From positions 1 through 12,200 of the forward strand of contig JALWTJ010000473.1 in assembly GCA_027082895.1 (NCBI GenBank): a stretch of DNA of 12,200 nucleotides, given 5' to 3'. Below, one piece after another: positions 7,197 to 12,200 of the stretch. The DNA is from Hyphomicrobiales bacterium (lineage in GTDB: Bacteria > Pseudomonadota > Alphaproteobacteria > Rhizobiales > Devosiaceae). Within the stretch, counting starts at the first letter, position 1, and each line of letters opens with the position of its first letter. The notes under the pieces were generated by a model. It searched no databases. It was not told the DNA's origin and saw only the letters and a list, made by a program, of their open reading frames with translations. The translations under genes and the position numbers were made by a program.

Positions 7197-7536
7197 GTCG
7201 TCTCCATCAGTTCGGCCCGGGATGTGCCGGCGACGTGCTGCCCGGCCTGTTCACGAAAGGCGGGAATTAACCGTAATCCGCACCGTTCACTTATAGTTGA
7301 ATGGGACGCCTTGGCAACATGATCTCGCAAGTGTGAGCGCAAATTAACCTTTCGGCAAGATCGTGGCGTGGCCACTTTTTCCCCATGTGTTCCCTCTTGA
7401 ATGTCGTCTTCGCGAATCGGTGGGAAAAATTGGGCAGAAATGCGTCAATTTTCGGGCCTTCGCATTGCCCTGCGTTCCTGCGGGCAAGGGGGCGGGCAGG
7501 GGGTGCGGGCAACGGGCACGCGCTCTGCCTTTGGTT
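7197..7536. other. 340-base gap between the sigma-54 regulator and the L,D-transpeptidase
   Basis: I see no credible coding sequence here: the reading frames crossing it are shadows or lack a ribosome site. It holds the transpeptidase promoter (7290-7317) and leader. An inverted repeat, TTGCCC (7465-7470) and GGGCAA (7482-7487), lies about 50 bases past the regulator's stop. It could stabilise the 3' end of the regulator message, but it has no T-run. Confidence 0.5.
7290..7317 (-). promoter_or_regulatory. Promoter of the L,D-transpeptidase gene
   Basis: On the minus strand TTGCCA (7317-7312), a 16-base spacer and TATAAG (7295-7290) each match the sigma-70-type hexamers at five of six positions, the best promoter match I found in the window. 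Transcription would begin near 7283, leaving a leader of roughly 87 bases before the ATG at 7196, long enough for post-transcriptional control. This separates the gene from the regulator upstream. Confidence 0.5.
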
Positions 7537-9069
7537 TCAGGCGGCATCCGGGTTGGAACGGGTGCCGGGCGGGTGCTCCGGTTCCAGACCGTATTCGCGA
7601 ATTTTGCGGTAAAGGGTCGAGCGGCCGATGCCCAGGGATCGGGCCACCCGGGTCATCTTGTGGTCGTGAAATTGCAGGGCGAAGGTGATCAGTTCCTTTT
7701 CCACTTGCTGCAGGGGTTTGAGATTGCCGTGCCTGTCGATGAAGGGATCCGTGGCGCGCTGCCGGGCGGCCTGTGCCGGCGTGTCGGTGCTGCGCCGCAG
7801 AGGGGACGGGGGAATCTGGGCAGGCGCGTCGATATGGGTTGGCCCGGATCGGGGGGGCAGGGAAGCGGCCTGTTCCTGGGCATGTTCGCGACCGGCTATT
7901 CCGGCCACGATCTGGGGGAAATCGACCGGGGACAGCCAGCCGCTTTCATTGAGTACGATTGCCCGGTAGATGGCGTTTTCCAGTTGGCGCACATTTCCCG
8001 GCCAGTTGTAACTTTTCAGCAGTTCAAGGGCCTGCTCGCTCAGCCCGGATATGCGGCGGCCGGTTTCCGGGGCCAGGCGGGCCATGAAATGGTCGGCAAG
8101 GGGGGCGATGTCTTCGGGCCGGTCGCGCAAGGGGGGGATGTAGATGGGAAAGACGTTGAGGCGATAGAACAGGTCTTCGCGGAACGTCTTTTGCCGGGTC
8201 AGGTTGAGAAGCCGCCGGTTGGTGGCAGAAATGACCCGGACATTGACCTTTCGCATTTCCTCGGCGCCCACGGTTTCGATCTCGCCCGATTGCAGGACCC
8301 GCAACAATCCGGCCTGGGCGGAAAGGGGAAGTTCGCCAATCTCGTCCAGAAAGATGGTGCCGCCGTCGGCTTCGGCAAACTTGCCCTTCTGGTCGCTGCT
8401 AGCGCCGGTGAAGGCGCCCTTGACGTGGCCGAACAGGGTGCTTTCCAGCAGGTCGGGGGGAATGGCACCGCAATTGACAATGACAAAGGGCTTGCCGGCG
8501 CGCCGGGACATGCCCTGAATGGCGCGGGCGACCACTTCCTTGCCGGTGCCGCTTTCCCCTTCGATCAGCACCGGAATGTCGGAACGGGCGGCCTTGCCGG
8601 TCAGCTCCAGCACCCGGTCCATGGCCGGGCTGGCGGTGATGATGTCCTTGCGGGTGAAGGTGCCGCTGCGCTGGCTGTTCCGGATGCGGATGCAGCTTTC
8701 CAGTTGTGACAGCTTGAGGGCATTGCGCAGGGAAATGATCAGGCGTTCGGGGGCGACGGGCTTGACGAAAAAATCGGCGGCACCCAGCCGCATGGCGGTT
8801 ACCACCGTGTCAAGGGAAGACGAGGCGGTCTGCACGATGACGGGACAGGTGGTGCCCATCCGTTCCATTTCGCGCATGACTCCCAGCCCGTCCAGCCCGG
8901 GCATGACCAGGTCGAGGATCACGGCGCGAATGTCGGGATGGTCCGCCAACCGGGCCAGCGCCTCATCGCCGCTGCCTGCGGTCAGCACGTCGAACCCGTC
9001 CTTTTGCAGCAGGTTGGATGTCAGGCGCAGTTGTACGGGGTCATCGTCAACAATCAGAATTCTGGCCAT
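7537..9069 (-). CDS. NtrC-type sigma-54-dependent response regulator
   Basis: This 510-residue, three-domain activator should respond to phosphorylation by a histidine kinase and drive sigma-54 promoters. The receiver domain (about 1-120) has the acidic pocket Asp8-Asp10, phosphoacceptor Asp53 in ILDLVMPG, Thr81 and Lys103. The AAA+ domain (about 145-375) has Walker A GESGTGKE (171-178), the sigma-54 contact loop GAFTGA (218-223), Walker B GGTIFLDE (236-243) and the sensor region FREDLFYRLNVFPI. A Pro/Ala-rich linker of roughly 70 residues leads to a Fis-type helix-turn-helix near the C-terminus (KMTRVARSLGIGRSTLYRKI). The start is placed at MARILIVDDD because the receiver fold begins there; an upstream GTG at 9174 would add 35 unrelated residues. 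The ribosome site is weak. No histidine kinase gene is in the window, so the regulator is an orphan here and its targets are unknown. Confidence 0.93.
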   Translation of the reverse strand: MARILIVDDDPVQLRLTSNLLQKDGFDVLTAGSGDEALARLADHPDIRAVILDLVMPGLDGLGVMREMERMGTTCPVIVQTASSSLDTVVTAMRLGAADFFVKPVAPERLIISLRNALKLSQLESCIRIRNSQRSGTFTRKDIITASPAMDRVLELTGKAARSDIPVLIEGESGTGKEVVARAIQGMSRRAGKPFVIVNCGAIPPDLLESTLFGHVKGAFTGASSDQKGKFAEADGGTIFLDEIGELPLSAQAGLLRVLQSGEIETVGAEEMRKVNVRVISATNRRLLNLTRQKTFREDLFYRLNVFPIYIPPLRDRPEDIAPLADHFMARLAPETGRRISGLSEQALELLKSYNWPGNVRQLENAIYRAIVLNESGWLSPVDFPQIVAGIAGREHAQEQAASLPPRSGPTHIDAPAQIPPSPLRRSTDTPAQAARQRATDPFIDRHGNLKPLQQVEKELITFALQFHDHKMTRVARSLGIGRSTLYRKIREYGLEPEHPPGTRSNPDAA

Positions 9070-9111
9070 TGCAGGGTCCGGTTCGGGTCGGTCTGGTCTT
9101 GCGGGACTTCG

Positions 9112-9134
9112 GACCTGCTGCCCTCCGGCAGGTC
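9112..9134. repeat. Seven-base inverted repeat upstream of the sigma-54 regulator
   Basis: GACCTGC (9112-9118) and GCAGGTC (9128-9134) are perfect inverted arms with a nine-base spacer that can itself pair partly (TGCC/GGCA). The element is 43-65 bases ahead of the regulator's ATG, in the 275-base divergent gap with pepF. It could be an operator or a leader hairpin; the sequence alone does not decide. Confidence 0.35.
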
Positions 9135-9344
9135 TGGTGCGGCGAATCACGTCACATGTCCCGTTTCGGGGCACGCTAGGGAGTGCATGTTAACAGGTCT
9201 TTAATGCTGTCGGAGTGTTCCAAGGGCGTGGCAAAAAAGGGGGAGGGGCTGGACCGCCGCAGGTTTGGGAAAGAGCTTGGCAGGGACAGGGCAGCGTAAT
9301 AGACATGGGGCGCGTCAGAAAAACACACATATTCGAGGTCTTTC

Positions 9345-11180
9345 ATGTCAACCTGCTGCAATGCGCCTGAAGCTGCCGGTCCGGCGACGAAAAATTCGCT
9401 TGGTCAATTGCCGGAATGGGATCTGAGCGATCTTTATCCGGGCATTGATTCTCCCCGTTTCGTCTCGGACATGGAGAAGGCGCAAAAGGATGCGGTGGCG
9501 TTTGAGGAAAGTTTCAAGGGCAAACTGGCCGACATGGCCAAAAAGGGACGCCTGATCGAGGCCATCCGGGCCTATGAGGCGCTCAGCGACCTGACGGGGC
9601 GCATCGGCTCGTTCGCCTATCTGAACTATGCCAAGAACACCGCGGACCCGGACCGGGCCAAGTTCCTGGGGGACTGTCAGGAAAAGCTGACGGATCTGTC
9701 CTCGCACCTGATTTTCTTTTCCCTTGAACTCAATCAGGTGGACGATGCGGTCATTGAGGCGGCGCTGGAAGGGGATGCGGAACTGGGCCGGTATCGTCCC
9801 TGGTTCGATGAATTGCGCAAGGCAAGGCCTTACCAGCTGGAAGAGCGGGTAGAGGAGCTTTTTCATGACAAGTCGGTGACGGCACGGGGGGCATGGAACC
9901 GCCTGTTCGATGAAACCATGGCGGCGCTTGAATTTGACGTGAAAGGGAAGAAGCTGGGGCTGGAAGCCACGCTGACCCTGATGACGGACAAAAGCGAGAA
10001 GAAGCGCAAGCGGGCCTTCAAGTCTCTGAGTACCACCTTGCAGCAGAATGCGCGCCTTTTTACCCACATCACCAATGTGCTGGCCAAGGACAAGGAAATT
10101 TCTGATCGCTGGCGGGGCTTTCAGGATATTGCGGATTCGCGCCATCTTGCCAATTCGGTGGAGCGGGAAGTGGTGGATGCGCTGGAAGCCGCGGTGCGGG
10201 CTGCCTATCCGCGCCTGTCCCACCGTTATTATGCCATGAAGGCGAAATGGTTCGGCAAGAAGAAACTGAACGCGTGGGATCGGAACGCACCGCTGCCGGA
10301 CAATGACGACAGGGTCTATGACTGGCAGAGCGCACGGGACATCGTGCTTGCGGCCTATGGGCGTTTTTCGCCGACCCTGGTGGAGGTGGCGGAACCCTTC
10401 TTCGGCAGCGGGTGGATCGATGCACCGGTGACGCCGGGCAAGTCGCCGGGGGCCTTCGCCCATCCCACCACGCCCAGCGCGCACCCCTACCTGATGCTCA
10501 ACTATCTGGGCAAGACCCGGGACGTGATGACGCTGGCCCACGAATTGGGGCATGGGGTGCACCAGCGGCTGGCAGCGGCGCAGGGGCCGTTGATGGCACC
10601 TACGCCCCTGACGGTGGCGGAAACGGCCAGCGTCTTCGGGGAAATGCTGACTTTCCGCTCCCTACTGGAGCAGGCCGACAGCCCGCAGCAGCGGTTCTCC
10701 CTGCTCAGTTCCAAGGTGGAGGACATGCTCAACACCGTGGTGCGGCAGATTTCCTTTTATACCTTTGAGCGCAAGCTGCACACGGGGCGGCGCAAGGGGG
10801 AACTCAGGACCGAAGAACTGAACGAAATGTGGCTGGAGACATCGGCGGAAAGCCTGGGGCCGGCCATCAGGCTGAACCCGGGGTATGAAATCTTCTGGAG
10901 CTACATTCCCCATTTCATCCATTCCCCGTTCTATGTCTATGCCTATGCGTTCGGGGATTGCCTGGTCAATTCGCTCTATGCCCGTTACCAGCAGTCCGAG
11001 GAAGGGTTCGCAGAGAAATATTTCGATCTGCTGCGGGCCGGGGGAAGCAAGCACCATTCCGAACTGCTGGCCCCGTTCGGGCTGGATGCCCGTGACCCGG
11101 AATTCTGGTCGCTTGGCCTGTCCATGATCGAGGGGCTGATTGATGAACTGGAGCAGACGCAACCGGACCAGGGGGCGTGA
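9345..11180 (+). CDS. pepF: M3-family oligoendopeptidase F
   Basis: This is a cytoplasmic zinc metallopeptidase that cuts short peptides and helps peptide recycling. The 611 residues match the PepF/M3B family in length and layout: an N-terminal helical region opening with LPEWDLSDLYPGIDSPRF, then the catalytic domain. The zinc site is HELGH, with His399, catalytic Glu400 and His403, and the third ligand is probably Glu426 in LTVAETASVFGEML. Further family segments are HPYLMLNYLGKTRDVMTLAHE just before the motif and IPHFIHSPFYVYAYAFGDCL near the C-terminus, which carries the conserved His/Tyr groups. The ATG at 9345 has GAGG at 9335-9338, a good spacing. There is no signal peptide. It diverges from the sigma-54 regulator and is followed after 72 bases by the oxidase subunit gene, from which it is probably separated by an FNR-like site. 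Confidence 0.96.
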   Translation: MSTCCNAPEAAGPATKNSLGQLPEWDLSDLYPGIDSPRFVSDMEKAQKDAVAFEESFKGKLADMAKKGRLIEAIRAYEALSDLTGRIGSFAYLNYAKNTADPDRAKFLGDCQEKLTDLSSHLIFFSLELNQVDDAVIEAALEGDAELGRYRPWFDELRKARPYQLEERVEELFHDKSVTARGAWNRLFDETMAALEFDVKGKKLGLEATLTLMTDKSEKKRKRAFKSLSTTLQQNARLFTHITNVLAKDKEISDRWRGFQDIADSRHLANSVEREVVDALEAAVRAAYPRLSHRYYAMKAKWFGKKKLNAWDRNAPLPDNDDRVYDWQSARDIVLAAYGRFSPTLVEVAEPFFGSGWIDAPVTPGKSPGAFAHPTTPSAHPYLMLNYLGKTRDVMTLAHELGHGVHQRLAAAQGPLMAPTPLTVAETASVFGEMLTFRSLLEQADSPQQRFSLLSSKVEDMLNTVVRQISFYTFERKLHTGRRKGELRTEELNEMWLETSAESLGPAIRLNPGYEIFWSYIPHFIHSPFYVYAYAFGDCLVNSLYARYQQSEEGFAEKYFDLLRAGGSKHHSELLAPFGLDARDPEFWSLGLSMIEGLIDELEQTQPDQGA

Positions 11181-11196
11181 AAAATCATTTGATTTT
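11181..11196. repeat. Palindrome directly after the pepF stop
   Basis: AAAATCA-TT-TGATTTT is a perfect seven-base inverted repeat with a two-base centre, beginning at the base after the pepF TGA. Its right half overlaps the FNR-like box. It is too AT-rich and tightly looped for a convincing RNA terminator, so a protein-binding role is more likely if it has one. Confidence 0.35.
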
Positions 11197-11202
11197 GATC
11201 AT
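11189..11202. promoter_or_regulatory. Candidate FNR/FixK-type operator ahead of the oxidase subunit IV and pntAA
   Basis: TTGAT-TTTG-ATCAT matches the FNR consensus TTGAT-N4-ATCAA at nine of ten positions, and TTGA-N6-TCAA (FixK-type) with one change. Its centre is about 57 bases before the ATG of the oxidase subunit. If it acted as a class II activator at -41.5, transcription would begin near 11237, just ahead of the ribosome site. A regulator of the Crp/Fnr family is presumed, not seen. Confidence 0.45.
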
Positions 11203-11252
11203 GGGAAAATGACAAAAGAACAGGTACCACACGCAAACTGAAGAGGGACAAG

Positions 11253-11387
11253 ATGGCGAGTGCTGATATTCAGAACGATTTCGAAGAACATGAAAAGACC
11301 TACAACCGGTTTCTCAAGCTGGTGAAATATTCGGTGATCGCCATGGCGATCCTGATGGTCATTCTCTATCTTTGGGTGCGCCCCTGA
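11253..11387 (+). CDS. aa3-type cytochrome c oxidase subunit IV
   Basis: This 44-residue membrane protein is of the alphaproteobacterial cytochrome c oxidase subunit IV type (PF07835), the small accessory subunit seen in the Paracoccus aa3 oxidase. I translated it directly. It starts MASADIQNDFEEHEKTYNRF, the acidic and aromatic cytoplasmic part, and has one membrane helix at about residues 25-42 (YSVIAMAILMVILYLW) ending VRP. The His-Glu-x-Thr-Tyr-x-x-Phe pattern ahead of the helix is characteristic. The ribosome site AGAGGGA at 11242-11248 is strong. None of the catalytic oxidase subunits are nearby. The gene instead lies 75 bases ahead of pntAA, an arrangement I recall from other alphaproteobacteria. 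The short length makes the family call slightly less certain than for the larger genes. Confidence 0.85.
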   Translation: MASADIQNDFEEHEKTYNRFLKLVKYSVIAMAILMVILYLWVRP

Positions 11388-11462
11388 CGGGGAGCGGGTT
11401 CAGGATCGACCCGTAAACTGAGGGGGAGCGTGTTTCAGCCGTCTCGTTAAAAGGAAAAGTGG

Positions 11463-12200
11463 ATGAAGATTGCGATTGCGCGCGAAACAGCGCCGGATGA
11501 GCCAAGGGTTGCTGCGACTCCGGAAACGGTCGGAAAGCTGGTCAAGCTGGGCGCCAGGGTTTCGGTGGAAAAGGGTGCCGGGCTGCAATCGCGCATTCCG
11601 GACGCAGCTTTCAAGGAAGCCGGGGCAACCATCGCCGCCAGTGCGTCGGCGGCCCTGAAGGGGGCCGACGTGGTGTTGTGCGTGCGGCGGCCTGCGGCCA
11701 AACTCCTTTCCGGTATCGGCAAGGGGGCATTGGTGATCGGCACCATGAATCCCAGCGATGATCAGAAGGAATTTTCCGGGCTGGCAAAGACGGGGGCCGC
11801 CCTGTTTGCCATGGAATACATGCCGCGCATATCGCGGGCGCAGTCCATGGACGTTCTGTCTTCCCAGGCCAATCTGGCCGGGTACCAGGCGGTGGTGGAT
11901 GCGGCCGAACAGTTTGACCGGGCCATGCCCATGATGATGACGGCGGCGGGCACGGTGCATCCGGCGAAGGTTTTCGTCATGGGAGCCGGGGTTGCCGGTT
12001 TGCAGGCGATTGCCACGGCGCGCAGGCTGGGGGCCATCGTTACGGCAACGGATGTGCGCCCGGCGGCCAAGGAGCAGGTGGAATCCCTTGGGGCCAAGTT
12101 CATTGCGGTCGAGGACGAGGAATTCAAACAGGCGGAAACCGCGGCCGGTTATGCCAAGCCCATGAGTGCGGAATATCAGAAGAAGCAGGCAGAGCTTACC
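11463..12200 (+). CDS. pntAA: Proton-translocating NAD(P)+ transhydrogenase subunit alpha part 1 (cut by right edge)
   Basis: PntAA is the peripheral NAD(H)-binding domain I of transhydrogenase, which uses the proton gradient to pass hydride from NADH to NADP+ and so supplies NADPH. The frame is open from ATG 11463 to the window end (246 codons). It begins MKIAIARETAPDEPRVAATP, typical of the alanine dehydrogenase/PntA N-terminal domain. RAQSMD at 125-130 is the family's nucleotide-site loop, and MGAGVAGLQA carries the Rossmann glycines Gly174, Gly176 and Gly179, with Asp197 ending the second strand (ATDVRP). The sequence resembles my memory of the Rhodospirillum rubrum domain I, where alpha is split into two genes, but the split cannot be verified because the end lies outside the window. 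AAGGA at 11451-11455 gives a well-spaced ribosome site. It is probably co-transcribed with the oxidase subunit IV gene. Confidence 0.95.
   Translation, partial: MKIAIARETAPDEPRVAATPETVGKLVKLGARVSVEKGAGLQSRIPDAAFKEAGATIAASASAALKGADVVLCVRRPAAKLLSGIGKGALVIGTMNPSDDQKEFSGLAKTGAALFAMEYMPRISRAQSMDVLSSQANLAGYQAVVDAAEQFDRAMPMMMTAAGTVHPAKVFVMGAGVAGLQAIATARRLGAIVTATDVRPAAKEQVESLGAKFIAVEDEEFKQAETAAGYAKPMSAEYQKKQAELT

Noticed and set aside
5433..7322. 629-residue open frame on the plus strand
   Set aside because: It is antisense to the L,D-transpeptidase, which has clear signal peptide, domain and catalytic motifs. The plus-strand translation is Gly/Val-rich with no recognisable domain, as expected of a shadow in GC-rich DNA.
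8463..8478. Possible -24/-12 sigma-54 promoter (TGGCAC, five bases, TTGAC) on the plus strand
   Set aside because: The -12 element lacks the needed GC, and it lies antisense inside the regulator coding sequence with no gene placed to use it.
7363..8709. 448-residue open frame on the plus strand
   Set aside because: It is antisense to most of the sigma-54 regulator and has no ribosome site or recognisable motif.
9070..9174. 35-residue N-terminal extension of the sigma-54 regulator from a GTG start
   Set aside because: The receiver domain begins at MARILIVDDD. The extension is Pro/Arg-rich, unlike any receiver N-terminus, and contains the inverted repeat of the upstream region.
9277..9302. 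Possible pepF promoter, TTGGCA and TAATAG
   Set aside because: The hexamers look fair but the 14-base spacing is too short for a sigma-70 promoter, so I did not list it as a feature.
9348..10562. 404-residue open frame on the minus strand
   Set aside because: It lies wholly antisense to pepF, whose HELGH zinc site and family segments are certain. The minus-strand product shows no known domain.
1..12200. Defence system, prophage, insertion sequence, CRISPR or tRNA genes
   Set aside because: I looked on both strands for transposases, integrases, terminal repeats, regularly spaced repeats and tRNA-like folds and found none. Every large gene belongs to a familiar core family.

Overview
The window is GC-rich, gene-dense chromosomal DNA. 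Its gene content points to an alphaproteobacterium: a GapR (DUF2312) nucleoid protein, a DUF1036 protein beside pyruvate kinase, an alphaproteobacterial aa3-type cytochrome oxidase subunit IV, and a split transhydrogenase alpha subunit (PntAA). The PntAA sequence strongly recalls the Rhodospirillum rubrum domain I, so a Rhodospirillales-like host is my best guess. I see no insertion sequences, phage genes, CRISPR arrays, tRNAs or rRNAs, and no frameshifts in the nine genes called. This looks like core genome rather than an accessory island.

Layout. Positions 1-958 (minus strand) hold a DUF1036 secreted protein followed 26 bases later by the start of pyruvate kinase, which is cut by the left edge. 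gapR (1148-1405, plus) diverges from them and converges on dxs (1506-3443, minus, TTG start), the entry enzyme of the MEP isoprenoid pathway. Next come two minus-strand peptidoglycan enzymes: a YcbK/MepK-like M15 (DUF882) murein peptidase with a very long Pro/Ala-rich tail (3565-5253), and a YcbB/LdtD-type L,D-transpeptidase (5553-7196). Upstream of them, on the same strand, lies an NtrC-type sigma-54 response regulator (7537-9069). The plus strand then carries pepF, an M3 oligoendopeptidase (9345-11180), a 44-residue cytochrome oxidase subunit IV (11253-11387), and pntAA, which is cut by the right edge.

How the genes fit together. The transpeptidase makes 3-3 crosslinks in peptidoglycan, and the M15 enzyme belongs to a family that cuts such crosslinks, so the pair could form a make/break module as in E. 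coli ycbB-ycbK. The oxidase subunit and the proton-translocating transhydrogenase both belong to membrane energetics. A near-consensus FNR/FixK-type site lies just upstream of them, suggesting oxygen-responsive control.

I found no convincing undescribed multi-gene system. The most useful leads are regulatory: the FNR-like box at 11189-11202, a pair of related palindromes upstream of the M15 gene (5313-5349), and the structured gapR/DUF1036 divergent region. The extended tail of the M15 protein and the orphan regulator are also worth a look.
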